Source: Gemmatimonadota bacterium (GTDB lineage: Bacteria > Gemmatimonadota > Gemmatimonadetes > Longimicrobiales > Gaopeijiaceae). Taken from it: a stretch of 40,294 nucleotides of DNA. Location: positions 1-40,294 of the forward strand of contig JAJDNC010000128.1 of the NCBI GenBank assembly GCA_022340865.1, in the 5' to 3' direction. Shown in pieces: positions 1-10,294 of the stretch; positions within the stretch are counted from its first letter, which is position 1; the number at the start of each line of letters is the position of its first letter. The notes under the pieces are model-generated. The model was not told the origin of the DNA and ran no database searches. It saw nothing but the letters and a program-made list of their open reading frames with translations. A program made the position numbers and the translations under genes.

Positions 1-988
1 GCCCTCCGGCATCGGCGACGTGGCTGTATCCGCCCCGTGCGAGGCGGCGCGGCACCCCGTCCCCGCCGTCCAGCCAGACCCCGTCGCCGGCCTCCACGCG
101 GCCGACGCGCGTCAGGGGAACACCGAGCTCGTCGCCGTGCAGGGACCCCGCCGGCGCCACGAGGCAGAGCTCGTAGTCCTCGCCGCCGTGGAGCGCCGCT
201 TCCAGCGCGCCGTCCTCGCCCAGCGCCTCGCCCGCCGCCCCGGACACCGGGACGCGGGAGGCGTCCAGCACGATCTCGACCCCACCCGCCGCGGCCAGGT
301 GGCCGGCGTCTCCGGCCAGGCCGTCGGACAGGTCCACCAGGGCGTGGAGCACGCCGAGCTCCGCCAGACGGAGCGCTTCCGCGATGCGCGGCGTCGGCCG
401 CGCGAAGGCCCGGCGCAGCTCCGCGGCCGGGTCCTTCCCCGCCGTCCACAGGCGCACGGCCGCCGCTGCGGCGCCCAGAGCCCCCGTCACCCACACCTCG
501 TCCCCGGGCTCGGCACCGGCCCGCAGGGCGGGTGCCTGCGTGCGTCCCACCACCACCACGTCCACCACCAGAGGTCCGGGAGAGCGGGAGACGTCGCCTC
601 CCAGCACCACAGCCCCCGCGGCGGCGGCGGCTTCGCGGATGCCGGCGTGCACCGCCTCGGGATCCGCACCGCCTTCGGAAGGGAGCGCCAGCGACACCAG
701 GACCCCCAGGGGGCGGGCGGCCATGGCGGCCAGGTCGGAGAGCGCCGCCGCCGCGGCCCGGTATCCGATCTCGGTGTCGGAGAGCCACGCCCGCCGGAAG
801 TGGACGTCCTCGACGGAGAGGTCGGTGCTCAGCACCCATCCCCCCTCCAGCACCGTGGCGTCGTCTCCGGGGCCGACGAGGACGCCTTCGGGGAGCTTCC
901 CTTCCCCCGCCAGGAACCGGCGGATCAGGTCGAACTCGGCTCCCGGACCCAGGGCCACCCTGCGGGGAGCCGTGCCGCCCTCGGCCAT
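1..988 (-). CDS. thiL: Thiamine-monophosphate kinase (partial, runs off left edge)
   Basis: ThiL phosphorylates thiamine monophosphate to thiamine diphosphate with ATP, the last step of cofactor synthesis in the cytoplasm. Translating back from the ATG at 988 gives about 328 residues with no stop before the window ends, so the C terminus is missing. Family landmarks appear in order: VGPGDDATVL (~39-48), STDLSVEDVHF, GGDVSRSPG, DLSDGLAGD and GGEDYEL. These are the metal- and ATP-binding acidic motifs of the PurM/ThiL fold. The start lies 26 bases after the stop of nnr, so the two are probably co-transcribed. No TPP riboswitch is visible upstream. Confidence 0.93.
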   Translation of the reverse strand, partial: MAEGGTAPRRVALGPGAEFDLIRRFLAGEGKLPEGVLVGPGDDATVLEGGWVLSTDLSVEDVHFRRAWLSDTEIGYRAAAAALSDLAAMAARPLGVLVSLALPSEGGADPEAVHAGIREAAAAAGAVVLGGDVSRSPGPLVVDVVVVGRTQAPALRAGAEPGDEVWVTGALGAAAAAVRLWTAGKDPAAELRRAFARPTPRIAEALRLAELGVLHALVDLSDGLAGDAGHLAAAGGVEIVLDASRVPVSGAAGEALGEDGALEAALHGGEDYELCLVAPAGSLHGDELGVPLTRVGRVEAGDGVWLDGGDGVPRRLARGGYSHVADAGG

Positions 989-1014
989 CGCACTACCCGT
1001 CCTCGGCCACGGGG

Positions 1015-2613
1015 CTACCGCGCCGGGTCCTGGTCGAAGACGACGAAGGGAAGCCCCAGATCCGTCTCCCCCGCCCCCTCCTCCGCCAGGGCTTCGGGCA
1101 GCCGGTCCACCACGTCCGCCGGCGTCAGGGCCTTGCCCAACCCCGCCAGAACGGCGCTCCGGCCGGTGAGGTGCAGCCCCAGGGCACCCGCCTCGAGGGG
1201 GCCGAGCCCCTGGGCCATGAGGCCCCCGCACACGCCCGTCAGGACGTCGCCCATCCCGGCGGTGGCCAGATCCGACGTGCCCACCGCGTCCACCAGGAGG
1301 GGCCCCGACGACCCCGCCACCAGCGAGGGCGCACCCTTCAGGACCACGGCACACCCCCACGCCTCGGCGGCGGCACGCACGGTACCGGGCCGGTCCGCGG
1401 CGATAGCCTGCCCGTCCACACCCCGGAGGCGGGACATCTCGCCCGGATGGGGGGTGAGGAGGAGGGGCCGGGCGGCACCCACCGCCGCGATGTCCGGGCC
1501 GCGCCCCGCGGCCAACAGGTTCAGCCCGTCGGCATCCACCACCGTGCCCGGGCCGGAGCCCGAGGAGCCCGGGGCGAGCACGCGGCCCAGCAGGGCCTCG
1601 GCCCACGCGTCGGTGCCGAGCCCGGGTCCCACCGCCACGGCGTTCGCCTGCGCGAGGGCGTCCTCCAGCGCATCCGGGGCGGCCGCATCCACGAAGATGG
1701 CCTCCGGCACCGCCGCCTGGAGGACCGTGCGGTTCTCCGGCGCCGAGCAGACCTGCACCAGCCCCGCCCCGGAGCGCAGGCCCGCGCGGGTGGCCATCAC
1801 CGCCGCCCCGGCCATGCCCGGCTTGCCGGCCACCACCAGGAGGCGTCCCACGGCGTTCTTGTGCGTATCGGGTCCGCGTACCGGCCGGTGCCCGTGCGCC
1901 CACGCCGGCGTCACCACCTCCGCGGACGCGGCGCCGGCCTCCACCGGCGGGAAGGCGATCTCCACGGCCACCAGCCGGCCCACGCGGGCGCGCCCGGGGT
2001 GCAGCAGCGCACCGAGCTTCGGCCCGCCGAAGCTCACCGTGACGTCCGCCTGGACGGCCTCGCCGTCGACGGCCCCGCTGTCGCCGTTCACCCCCGAGGG
2101 GATGTCGATGGCCAGCACGGGTCGCCCGGCGGCGTTCACCGCGCGGATGGCGCGTGCCTGGCGATCCCGCGGCGCGCCGCGGACGCCGGTGCCCAGGATG
2201 CCGTCCACCACCACCACCGCCCCCGCCAGCACGCCCGCCCAGCGGCCGGGGTCGTCCCCCAGCTCCGCGTCGGACACCGTGGGCACGTCCCAGCCGTGCA
2301 GGAGGACCTCCGGCGCCGGCCGGTCGGCCACCAGAACGGCGCGCACCTGTCGGCCCCACGCGGCCAGCGTGCGCAGCGCGACCAGGGCGTCGCCCCCGTT
2401 GTTGCCCGCCCCCACCACCCCCACCACGGTGCCCCGGGGAAAGAGGTGGGATACGATCTGCGCCGCGGAGCGGCCGGCGTTCTCCATGAGCACCGGCTGC
2501 GGCACGCCGACGACGTCGATGGCCTCGCGATCGATGGCGGCGGACTCCGCCGCCGTGGGCGCCGGGACACGCGCGCGCCCGAAGGGACGCAGAGGAAGGC
2601 GAAGCGCGCTCAA
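1015..2613 (-). CDS. nnr: Bifunctional NAD(P)HX epimerase / dehydratase
   Basis: This metabolite-repair enzyme restores NADH and NADPH that have become hydrated. The N-terminal YjeF/NnrE epimerase domain (about 1-215) holds VGAGNNGGDAL near residue 70 and DIPSGVNGDSG. The C-terminal ribokinase-like NnrD dehydratase domain (about 220-530) holds VGPGLGTD, TPHPGEM and ATAGMGDVLTG near residue 455. In this last motif the usual NTAGTGD is altered to LATAGMGD. Length is normal for the fused form. I prefer a TTG start at 2613 because GGAGG lies 8 bases upstream. A GTG at 2619 is in frame but only 2 bases from the same ribosome site. It follows the small zinc-ribbon gene (28 bases) and precedes thiL. 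Confidence 0.93.
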   Translation of the reverse strand: MSALRLPLRPFGRARVPAPTAAESAAIDREAIDVVGVPQPVLMENAGRSAAQIVSHLFPRGTVVGVVGAGNNGGDALVALRTLAAWGRQVRAVLVADRPAPEVLLHGWDVPTVSDAELGDDPGRWAGVLAGAVVVVDGILGTGVRGAPRDRQARAIRAVNAAGRPVLAIDIPSGVNGDSGAVDGEAVQADVTVSFGGPKLGALLHPGRARVGRLVAVEIAFPPVEAGAASAEVVTPAWAHGHRPVRGPDTHKNAVGRLLVVAGKPGMAGAAVMATRAGLRSGAGLVQVCSAPENRTVLQAAVPEAIFVDAAAPDALEDALAQANAVAVGPGLGTDAWAEALLGRVLAPGSSGSGPGTVVDADGLNLLAAGRGPDIAAVGAARPLLLTPHPGEMSRLRGVDGQAIAADRPGTVRAAAEAWGCAVVLKGAPSLVAGSSGPLLVDAVGTSDLATAGMGDVLTGVCGGLMAQGLGPLEAGALGLHLTGRSAVLAGLGKALTPADVVDRLPEALAEEGAGETDLGLPFVVFDQDPAR

Positions 2614-2641
2614 GAGCACCTCCTCCGCCAGCTGCGGATGA

Positions 2642-2839
2642 CTACTTGTAGCTCTGCCCGATTGTACGGCCGAACGTCACCTCGCCGTTGTCGATCCGGA
2701 TGTTGAAGCCACACTCCGGATTCGAGCAGACCCAGGCCTTGTACCGGATCGGCGCCCCGTCGCGCCCATAGTCCGAGAGCGGGATGAGCAGTCCCTTCTC
2801 GCACTTCAAGCAGCGCGGATACCCGCTTTCTTCCACCAT
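2642..2839 (-). CDS. Small zinc-ribbon protein, unknown function
   Basis: A 65-residue protein with two cysteine pairs, CLKC (10-13) and CSNPEC (38-43), about 25 residues apart. This layout fits a single structural zinc ribbon. The second pair and its surroundings resemble the C4 zinc fingers at the end of topoisomerase I, but nothing else of that enzyme is present. GGGAGGGG lies 6 bases before the ATG, so the gene is very likely real. It sits 28 bases ahead of nnr and 105 bases after the Minf_1886-family gene. I do not recognise a function; nucleic-acid binding or a protein-protein role would be guesses. Confidence 0.75.
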   Translation of the reverse strand: MVEESGYPRCLKCEKGLLIPLSDYGRDGAPIRYKAWVCSNPECGFNIRIDNGEVTFGRTIGQSYK

Positions 2840-2944
2840 GTGCAGCCCCTCCCAAAGGCGGTGCGACGACCCACGTCGCCAGGGTGCCCGACCAGTGCGG
2901 GCGGATTGTGGGTACGGACCCGGGCGGGACCCGGGCCCCGGTCA

Positions 2945-3325
2945 TCACGGTCGAGCTTCCCAGGGGTAGCGGAGCTCGAACGTCTCCTCGAAGTCGAACA
3001 CTTCGGCGAAGTCCTCGGGCCTGTCGTCCTCCTGCTTGATGAGGACGCCCTGGTCCACCAGCGCGAACACGACGTCTCCGATGTCCGCCGTATGGTGGAT
3101 GCCCCAGTGCCCGAGGACGGTCTTCGCCATGGGACCGAAGCGTTCCAGGGCCAGATCGCGGACGCTCTCCGCCAACTCCCGGCCCGAGATGTGCCGGGGT
3201 GCGTCCAGGTCCTGGAGCACGGAGTGCAGCGCCGCCAGCACGAAGAAATACGCTTTCGCGTGGAAGCGCGGGTTCCGCTCCTGGAGCTGGTCCAGAATCT
3301 CTTCCGCGAACTGAAGGTCCGTCAT
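2945..3325 (-). CDS. Minf_1886-family conserved protein, unknown function
   Basis: A 126-residue soluble acidic protein. The pattern NPRFHAKAYFFVLAAL, HISGRELAE, FGPMAKTVLGHWG and a C-terminal DFEETF matches what I recall of the Minf_1886 family, a short conserved family described mainly from Verrucomicrobia and Planctomycetes and without known function. There is no signal peptide, membrane segment or cysteine motif. The ATG at 3325 has no clear ribosome-binding site; a TACACA sequence ends 9 bases before it, which could allow a leaderless message. The gene follows glyA after 106 bases. Family assignment is from memory of sequence patterns. Confidence 0.75.
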   Translation of the reverse strand: MTDLQFAEEILDQLQERNPRFHAKAYFFVLAALHSVLQDLDAPRHISGRELAESVRDLALERFGPMAKTVLGHWGIHHTADIGDVVFALVDQGVLIKQEDDRPEDFAEVFDFEETFELRYPWEARP

Positions 3326-3431
3326 GGGGCCAAATGTGTACGGGAGGCCGTTCCTTCGCCAGTGTCGGGACTCCGAAACGCCCCTCCGGACGGGCGCCGG
3401 ACCGCCCCCGTCGAGCCATTCCCCAGCCGCA

Positions 3432-4691
3432 TCAGCCCACCGCGAGATCGGCGTAGAGCGGGAATGCGGCGCACAGCTCCCCCACCTCTCCGCGCACCGC
3501 GGCGATGGTGTCGGCGTCGCCCGGTTGCTCCAGCACCCTGGCGATCCAACCCGCGATGCGCCCCATGTCGTCCTCCTTCATGCCCCGGGTGGTGAGCGCC
3601 GGCGTGCCGATGCGCAGGCCCGAGGTGACGAAGGGGGAGCGGGTCTCGCCGGGCACGGTGTTCTTGTTCACGGTCATGCCCGCGGCCTCCAGCGCCGCCT
3701 CCGCGTCCTTCCCGGTCAGCTCCGGGTGGCTGGGACGCAGGTCCACCAGCATGAGGTGGTTGTCGGTGCCGCCGCTCACCAGGTGGAAGCCCCGCTCGGA
3801 GAGCCCTCCGGCCAGCGCCGCGGCGTTGGCCACCACCTGGCCGGAATAGGTCTTGAACTCCGGCTTCTGGGCCTCCAGGAGCGCCACCGCCTTGGCGGCG
3901 ATGATGTGCATGAGCGGCCCGCCCTGGGTGAAGGGGAAGACCGCCTTGTCGATGGCCTTCGCGTGCTCCTCCCGGCAGAGCAGGAGGCCGCCGCGGGGGC
4001 CCCGCAGCGTCTTGTGCGTCGTCGTGGTCACGACGTCGGCCCACGGCACCGGCGAAGGGTGGTGGCCGGTGGCCACCAGGCCGGCGATGTGGGCCATGTC
4101 CACAACCAGCCGGGCATCCACCTCCCGGGCGATGTCGGCGAAGGTCTCGAAGTCGATGATGCGGGGATACGCGCTGGCGCCGGCGATGATGAGCTTGGGT
4201 CGCTCGGCGTGGGCCTGCTCCCGCAGGGCGTCGTAGTCGATGACGCCGTCGTCGTCGCCCACGCCGTAGCTGACCACGTTGAAGATGCGCCCGCTGAAGT
4301 TCACCGGTGAGCCGTGGGTGAGGTGCCCGCCGTGGCTCAGGCTCATCCCGAGGATCTTGTCCCCGGGCTCGAGGAACGCGAAGTACGCGGCCATGTTGGC
4401 CTGCGCCCCCGAGTGGGGCTGCACGTTGGCGTGCTCCGCCGCGAAGAGCTCCTGCGCACGGCTCCGGGCGAGGTCCTCCGCCACGTCCACATGCTCGCAC
4501 CCTCCGTAGTACCGCTTCCCGGGAAGCCCCTCGGCGTACTTGTTGGTGAGCACGGTGCCCATGGCTTCCAGCACCGCCCTGGAGACGAAGTTCTCGGAGG
4601 CGATGAGCTCCAGCCCACCGGACTGGCGGCGCGCCTCGGCCACCACCGCCTCGAAGATCCTGGGATCGGTGTCCCTCAGATGATCCATCAT
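3432..4691 (-). CDS. glyA: Serine hydroxymethyltransferase
   Basis: GlyA interconverts serine and glycine using tetrahydrofolate and pyridoxal phosphate, supplying one-carbon units. The 419-residue length is typical. Diagnostic stretches are [11 protein letters not shown] near the N terminus, [15 protein letters not shown], the PLP-lysine motif [14 protein letters not shown] (about 225-238), [11 protein letters not shown] and the C-terminal [13 protein letters not shown]. The protein begins with two Met codons, so the start could be 4691 or 4688. It is separated from the upstream leucine dehydrogenase gene by 96 bases that contain a strong hairpin (4741-4762). It may therefore have its own promoter, though I could not identify one with confidence. 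Confidence 0.98.
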   Translation of the reverse strand: MMDHLRDTDPRIFEAVVAEARRQSGGLELIASENFVSRAVLEAMGTVLTNKYAEGLPGKRYYGGCEHVDVAEDLARSRAQELFAAEHANVQPHSGAQANMAAYFAFLEPGDKILGMSLSHGGHLTHGSPVNFSGRIFNVVSYGVGDDDGVIDYDALREQAHAERPKLIIAGASAYPRIIDFETFADIAREVDARLVVDMAHIAGLVATGHHPSPVPWADVVTTTTHKTLRGPRGGLLLCREEHAKAIDKAVFPFTQGGPLMHIIAAKAVALLEAQKPEFKTYSGQVVANAAALAGGLSERGFHLVSGGTDNHLMLVDLRPSHPELTGKDAEAALEAAGMTVNKNTVPGETRSPFVTSGLRIGTPALTTRGMKEDDMGRIAGWIARVLEQPGDADTIAAVRGEVGELCAAFPLYADLAVG

Positions 4692-4740
4692 CGGTCCATG
4701 CTCTCTCTGTTCAAGCGTGTCCGCAGCGCGACGACCGGGT

Positions 4741-4762
4741 ACCCGCGCCGAACGGCGCGGGT
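4741..4762 (-). terminator. Strong GC-rich hairpin after leucine dehydrogenase
   Basis: A perfect 10-base inverted repeat, ACCCGCGCCG then two bases then CGGCGCGGGT, folds as a 9-bp stem with a GUUC tetraloop on the minus strand. It begins 25 bases after the leucine dehydrogenase stop and ends before glyA. There is no T tract, so it may be a weak or U-less terminator, or an mRNA 3'-end stabiliser. Confidence 0.5.
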
Positions 4763-4787
4763 GGCGCCGATTTCACGCGTCCGCCCA

Positions 4788-5843
<1,056 letters not shown>

Positions 5844-5907
5844 CTCGCGCCCCACGCCTCTGTCCGTATGGAGTATGGACCGCGTCCGCGCCGCCTCGCG
5901 CCCCGGC

Positions 5908-7071
5908 TCAACCGGACCGGGCCGCCCGCAGGACCTCGCGGGCGATGACGTGTCTCATCATCTCGTTGGTGCCCTCGTAGATCTCCGTACCCTTCGCGTC
6001 CCGGAGGAGTCTCTCCACCGGGTAGTCCCGCATGTAGCCGTATCCGCCGAAGATCTGGATGGCCTCGTCGGCCACCCAGGTGGCGGCCTCCGAGGCGGCC
6101 AGCTTCGCCCCCGCGGCCAGCGCGGTGACGCCCTCGGGTCCCGTGCGCGGCCGGGCCCCTGTCCGGGTCTCCTGCAGCACGGTGCCCGCCTCGTGCGTCA
6201 GGCTGCGCGCACCCGCGATGCGGCGATGCATCTCCGCGAGCTTCATCTGCGTGGCGCCGAAGTCCGCCAGGGCGCGGCCGAACTGACGCCGCTCCAGGGC
6301 GTACGCGGTGGCGTGCTCGAAGGCCGAGCGGGCGATGCCCACCGCCTGGGCGGCGATGCCCGCACGTCCGGTATCCAGCGCCTGGAGCGCGTAGTGAAGG
6401 CCCTCCCCGGGCTCTCCCAGGAGCGCCTCGTCGCCCACGGCCACGTCGTCGAGCTCCACGCTGACGGTCTCCGACGCCCGCAGGCCCAGGGTGCGCTCCC
6501 GCCTTCCCTCGCGGTATCCGGGGGTGCCGGGCTCCACCAGGAAGGCGCCGATGGCGTCGGGGCCCGTGCGCGCGAACACCACCACCACGCCGGCCCGCGC
6601 CCCGTTGGTGACCCACCGCTTGGTGCCCCGCAGGACCCACCCGTCGGCGCGGCGCTCGGCGGCGGTGACCATCCCCGCCGGGTCGCTGCCCGCTTCGGGC
6701 TCCGAGAGGGCGAACGCCCCCAGGTCCTCTCCCGACGCCAGCCGGGGGAGCCACAGCGACTTCTGGGCCTCGGATCCGTGGTTGAGGAGGACATCCACCA
6801 CCGGGCCGTTGTGGATGGCCACGGCCAGGGTCACGGCGGCGTCCCCCCAGGCCAGCTCCTCCAGAACCAGGAGGTAGGTCACCACGTCGAAGTCCAGACC
6901 GCCGTACGCTTCGGGCACGAGCATGCCCAGGAAGCCCAGCTCGGCGAGCTTGGCGAACACGCCGTCGTCGATGGCCCGCGCCGCATCCCACGCCTCGGCG
7001 TGGGGGCGCATCTCTCCCTCGGCGAAGCTCCGTGCCAGGTCCCTGATCTCCAGCTGCTCCGCGGTGACCAC
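5908..7071 (-). CDS. Acyl-CoA dehydrogenase
   Basis: FAD-dependent enzyme that oxidises an acyl-CoA to the trans-2-enoyl-CoA and passes electrons to ETF. The 387 residues span the usual N-terminal helical, middle beta and C-terminal helical domains. The flavin signature ALSEPEAGSDPAG and WVTNGARAG are clear. IFGGYGYMRDYPVERLLRDA leads into IYEGTNEMMRHVIAREVL, where E366 is the expected catalytic base of short/branched-chain members. The start is a GTG at 7071, 10 bases after the stop of hbd, so the genes are co-transcribed. Substrate is uncertain; butyryl- or isovaleryl-CoA are the natural candidates given the neighbours. Confidence 0.95.
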   Translation of the reverse strand: MVTAEQLEIRDLARSFAEGEMRPHAEAWDAARAIDDGVFAKLAELGFLGMLVPEAYGGLDFDVVTYLLVLEELAWGDAAVTLAVAIHNGPVVDVLLNHGSEAQKSLWLPRLASGEDLGAFALSEPEAGSDPAGMVTAAERRADGWVLRGTKRWVTNGARAGVVVVFARTGPDAIGAFLVEPGTPGYREGRRERTLGLRASETVSVELDDVAVGDEALLGEPGEGLHYALQALDTGRAGIAAQAVGIARSAFEHATAYALERRQFGRALADFGATQMKLAEMHRRIAGARSLTHEAGTVLQETRTGARPRTGPEGVTALAAGAKLAASEAATWVADEAIQIFGGYGYMRDYPVERLLRDAKGTEIYEGTNEMMRHVIAREVLRAARSG

Positions 7072-7081
7072 GGCCCCGCCC

Positions 7082-7936
7082 TCAGGCGTAGTCGTAGAAG
7101 CCGCGGCCGCTCTTGCGGCCGAGCCATCCGGCCGCCACGTACTTGCGCAGCAGCGGCGAGGGCCGATAGCGGTCGTCTCCGAGCTCGCGGTGCAGGACCT
7201 CGAGGATGTTCAGGCAGGTGTCGAGGCCGATGAGGTCCGCCAGAGCCAGCGGGCCGATGGGGTGGTTCATGCCGAGCTTCATCACCGTGTCGATGGCCTC
7301 CGCCTCGGCGACACCCTCCATGAGCGCGGTCACCGCCTCGTTGATCATGGGGAGAAGCACGCGGTTGGACACGAAGCCGGGGAAGTCGTTCACCTCCACG
7401 GGCGTCTTGCCCAGCTCCCGGGCCAGCCCCACCACCGCCTCGGTGGTCTCGTCCGTGGTGGCGATGCCGCGGATGATCTCCACGAGCTGCATGACCGGCA
7501 CCGGGTTCATGAAGTGCATGCCGATGACCTGCCCGGGCCGCCCCGTCCCCGCCGCGATCTCCGTGATGGAGATGGAGGACGTGTTCGTCGCGAGGATGGC
7601 CGCCGCCGGAGCGGCTTCGTCCAGGGTCCGGAAGAGCGTGTTCTTCAGCTCGATCTTCTCGGGGACCGCCTCCACGACCAGGTCGGCGCTCTCGACGCCG
7701 GCCGCGACGTCCGTGCCGGTCTCGATGCGCCCCAGCACCTCCTTCTTGGCCGCCTCGTCCAGCGTGCCCTTCTTGATCTGGCGATCGAGGTTCTTGCCGA
7801 TGGTGGCCAGCGCCTTCTCCAGGATGTCGGAGGAAACGTCCAGCAGGCGGACGCTCTTGCCGCTCTGCGCCGCCACGTGGGCAATGCCGTTCCCCATGGT
7901 ACCGCCGCCGACCACGGCGATCTTCTGTATGCTCAT
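7082..7936 (-). CDS. hbd: 3-hydroxybutyryl-CoA dehydrogenase
   Basis: A 284-residue NAD(P)-dependent enzyme interconverting 3-hydroxyacyl-CoA and 3-oxoacyl-CoA. The Rossmann motif [12 protein letters not shown] begins at residue 8. S120 (ATNTS), H141 in [16 protein letters not shown] and the [18 protein letters not shown] segment supply the catalytic and dimer regions. The C terminus [13 protein letters not shown] is diagnostic. The ATG at 7936 overlaps the stop of the CPBP protease gene as ATGA, so a longer reading frame extending upstream to 8836 is not used. With the thiolase and acyl-CoA dehydrogenase it forms most of a short-chain beta-oxidation or butyrate set; an enoyl-CoA hydratase is missing from the window. 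Confidence 0.97.
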   Translation of the reverse strand: MSIQKIAVVGGGTMGNGIAHVAAQSGKSVRLLDVSSDILEKALATIGKNLDRQIKKGTLDEAAKKEVLGRIETGTDVAAGVESADLVVEAVPEKIELKNTLFRTLDEAAPAAAILATNTSSISITEIAAGTGRPGQVIGMHFMNPVPVMQLVEIIRGIATTDETTEAVVGLARELGKTPVEVNDFPGFVSNRVLLPMINEAVTALMEGVAEAEAIDTVMKLGMNHPIGPLALADLIGLDTCLNILEVLHRELGDDRYRPSPLLRKYVAAGWLGRKSGRGFYDYA

Positions 7937-8883
7937 CGGTTGCGCTCCTGCATGTGTTCGCCGGCTTCGGACCGCAACGCCGGCGCAGGTCCGTTCATGC
8001 TCTCGACTCCACCCTTCCCCACCAGTGCAAGGGGCTCCCTGGCCAACAGCTCCCGCGTCGGCTTCAGCCAGGAGCCCCACCAGCACGCCGCCGCGGCGCC
8101 GAGAAAGGCCACCATGGCCAGCGCGCTGCCCTCGGGCCCGAAGGCCCCACCACCCAGCCAGGACGGACCGGAGGACACCCCCTTCACCAGGGGATGATTC
8201 ACCACATCCAGCCCGCTCACCCTGAGGCCCGCGAGGAACCCGAGGGTCCAGTTCCATCCGAGGTGGGCGCCCGCCGCCCACCAGAGGCTGCCCGTGCGCA
8301 GGTACAGCGCACCCAGGAACAGCCCGGCCGCCGCGACGTTCACGGCCCCCAGAGGCGTGATCCCGGGGTTGAACAGATGCAGCGCGCCGAAGACCACCGC
8401 GGTGATCCCCAACGCCCAACGGGCGCCCCACGCCTCCGCCAGCGCCTGCAGAGGGTAGCCCCGCAGGAGGGCCTCCTCCGCCGCCGCGGGCAGCGCCAGG
8501 ATCGCCAGGGCACGCGCTCCCGAGGCGGCCCACGTGGCCATCGTCCCGCTGCCCACCGTCCAGCGCACACCCCCGGAGATCGCCAGGGTGGCCACCAGGG
8601 CCACGCCCAGCGCGACGCCGAGAGCCAGCCCCCGGAGGGCCTCTCCCGGAACCGGCCGCGCCAGGTAGAAGCCCAGCGCCCCCGGCCCTCGCTCGTCCAG
8701 GGCCAGCATCAGCGCACCGGCGCCCACCGCGCCCACCAGCGTCGTCGCGGCGCCCCCCACGATGCCCGGGGGAACCACCAGCGCGGCCAGCGTGGCGAAC
8801 GCCGCCCACAGGGTCAGAAAGAGGAGGAGCCGCCATCCGAGGCGGAGCCTGCCTCCCGCCGTGCGTAGCGCCGTCCCCCTCAA
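7933..8883 (-). CDS. CPBP-family intramembrane metalloprotease
   Basis: A 316-residue multi-helix membrane protein of the CAAX protease/bacteriocin-processing (CPBP, Abi) family. The three active-site motifs are present: EEALLRG (EExxxR), FGALHLF (FxxxH) and HLGWNW (HxxxN). Six or more hydrophobic segments surround them, starting with [19 protein letters not shown]. The C-terminal ~60 residues after the last membrane segment are hydrophilic and cytoplasmic or unstructured. The frame opens with TTG at 8883 without a clear ribosome site, so the start is uncertain. Its stop overlaps the hbd start by 4 bases. Targets of such proteases are usually unknown; nothing here suggests bacteriocin production. 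Confidence 0.88.
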   Translation of the reverse strand: MRGTALRTAGGRLRLGWRLLLFLTLWAAFATLAALVVPPGIVGGAATTLVGAVGAGALMLALDERGPGALGFYLARPVPGEALRGLALGVALGVALVATLAISGGVRWTVGSGTMATWAASGARALAILALPAAAEEALLRGYPLQALAEAWGARWALGITAVVFGALHLFNPGITPLGAVNVAAAGLFLGALYLRTGSLWWAAGAHLGWNWTLGFLAGLRVSGLDVVNHPLVKGVSSGPSWLGGGAFGPEGSALAMVAFLGAAAACWWGSWLKPTRELLAREPLALVGKGGVESMNGPAPALRSEAGEHMQERNR

Positions 8884-8973
8884 GCTGGAGTGGGGATCGC
8901 CCCGCCCCGTCCCTCGGGCGCGACCCGACTCATCCCGCGTCCGGTCCCGAGGGTCCCCGTGTCCCGTCGAGCG

Positions 8974-10188
8974 TCATACCCGCTCCACGGAGAGCGCCAC
9001 GGCGTTGCCGCCACCCAGGCAGAGCGTGGCCATGCCCGTGGTGACGTCACGCTGCTCCATCGCGTTCAGCAGGGTCACCAGGATGCGGGTGCCCGACGCC
9101 CCGATGGGGTGACCCAGCGCCACGGCGCCGCCGTTGACGTTTACGAGCTCCTCGTCGATCTCCAGGGCACGCATGTCGGCGATGGCCTGCACGGCGAACG
9201 CCTCGTTCATCTCGAAGAGCCCGTAGTCCCCGACCTTCTTGCCTTCCTTCGCCATCACCTTCTTGACCGCGTCGATGGGCGCGAAGAAGAGGTCCTTGGG
9301 CTCCGTGGCCCCGGCTGCGTATGCGTTGATGATCGCGTCGATGGCCAGGCCGTGGGCCTCGGCGTACTCCTGGGAGGCGACCACCACCGCGGCGGCACCG
9401 TCGTTGAGCCCCGGCGCGTTGCCCGCCGTGACCACGTAGTCGGTGATGTCGGGGGGAGCGTCTTTCACGAACGCGGGCTTCAGCCTGCCCAGCGCCTCCA
9501 GGGACGTATCCGCCCGCGGTCCCTCGTCGGTGTCCACCACGGTGGTACCCTTGCGGCCGGCGATCTCCACCGGAACGATCTCGTTCTTGAAGCGCCCGGC
9601 CTCGATGGCGGCCACGGCCTTCTGGTGGGAGCGCAGTGAAAACGCGTCGGCGTCGGCCCGGCTGACCCCCGCCTTCTGGGCCGTGTACTCGGCGTAGCCA
9701 CCCATGTGGCAGTTGCCGAAGGAGCACCACAGGCCGTCGAGGATGAGGCCGTCCTGGAGAGTCTGGTCGCCGAACTTCACGCCGCCGCGCAGGCCCCGCA
9801 GGTAGTAGGGCACGTTGGACATGGACTCCATGCCGCCGGCCACCAGCAGGCGGGCATCCCCGGCGCGGATGGCCTGGGCCGCCAGCATCACCGCCTTCAG
9901 CCCCGAGCCGCACACCTTGTTCACGGTCAGCGCGGGGATCGTCGCGGGTAGGCCGCTGTTGACCGCCGCCTGACGGGCCGGGGCCTGTCCGGACCCACCG
10001 GCGACGACGTTGCCGATGATGATCTCGTCCACGTCGCCGGGATCGATGTGGGTGCGGCTCACGGCTTCGCGTACGGTGATGGCACCGAGCTGGGGTGCAG
10101 AAAGGGGGCTCAGCCCGCCCAGGAAACGTCCGATGGGCGTGCGCACGCCGCCCTTCAGGATGACCGCAGTTCTGGCTTTATCGCTCAT
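8974..10188 (-). CDS. Acetyl-CoA C-acetyltransferase (thiolase)
   Basis: Condenses two acetyl-CoA to acetoacetyl-CoA, or runs the reverse thiolytic step of beta-oxidation. The 404 residues carry the acyl-enzyme cysteine C93 in [12 protein letters not shown], the general base H360 in GHPIGASG and C390 in [18 protein letters not shown] precedes the His motif as expected. The ATG at 10188 follows a 99-base gap that contains the terminator of the rex operon and a possible promoter. The product could serve fatty-acid breakdown, the leucine pathway or polyhydroxybutyrate synthesis; no PHB synthase is in view, so a phaA or atoB name is not justified. Confidence 0.96.
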   Translation of the reverse strand: MSDKARTAVILKGGVRTPIGRFLGGLSPLSAPQLGAITVREAVSRTHIDPGDVDEIIIGNVVAGGSGQAPARQAAVNSGLPATIPALTVNKVCGSGLKAVMLAAQAIRAGDARLLVAGGMESMSNVPYYLRGLRGGVKFGDQTLQDGLILDGLWCSFGNCHMGGYAEYTAQKAGVSRADADAFSLRSHQKAVAAIEAGRFKNEIVPVEIAGRKGTTVVDTDEGPRADTSLEALGRLKPAFVKDAPPDITDYVVTAGNAPGLNDGAAAVVVASQEYAEAHGLAIDAIINAYAAGATEPKDLFFAPIDAVKKVMAKEGKKVGDYGLFEMNEAFAVQAIADMRALEIDEELVNVNGGAVALGHPIGASGTRILVTLLNAMEQRDVTTGMATLCLGGGNAVALSVERV

Positions 10189-10262
10189 GAGATCGGCTCT
10201 CGGGGGGTGGTCACGTACGGAGGGGGCCGACGCACCTCGTACGGCTGGAGCGCCGACGTTTG

Positions 10263-10291
10263 AAGATAGGGAAAAAGGGGAGGTGGGTCAC
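10263..10291 (-). promoter_or_regulatory. Possible promoter for the thiolase operon
   Basis: On the minus strand GTGACC (10286-10291) and TATCTT (10263-10268) are separated by 17 bases. The -35 box matches TTGACA at four of six positions. It lies in the most AT-rich part of the gap before the thiolase start and overlaps the terminator of the upstream operon, which weakens the case. Confidence 0.3.
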
Positions 10292-10294
10292 CTC
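10272..10294 (-). terminator. Intrinsic terminator of the rex operon
   Basis: On the minus strand GAGGTG-ACC-CACCTC forms a perfect 6-bp stem followed at once by CCCTTTTT. The stop codon of the MBL hydrolase (10288-10290) lies inside the hairpin. Of the hairpins I found, this is the only one with a T tract. Confidence 0.65.

Noticed and set aside
20..2706. Long plus-strand open frames of nearly 900 codons over thiL and nnr
   Set aside because: Low-complexity Arg/Pro/Gly/Ala translations antisense to clear genes; typical of high-G+C shadow frames.
3379..3396. Hairpin CGCCC-N8-GGGCG after glyA as a terminator
   Set aside because: Only a 5-bp stem with a large loop and no T tract, about 35 bases past the stop; indistinguishable from background in such GC-rich sequence.
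4692..4787. Glycine riboswitch before glyA
   Set aside because: The gap is 96 bases and is mostly occupied by a simple hairpin; the conserved glycine aptamer core is not visible.
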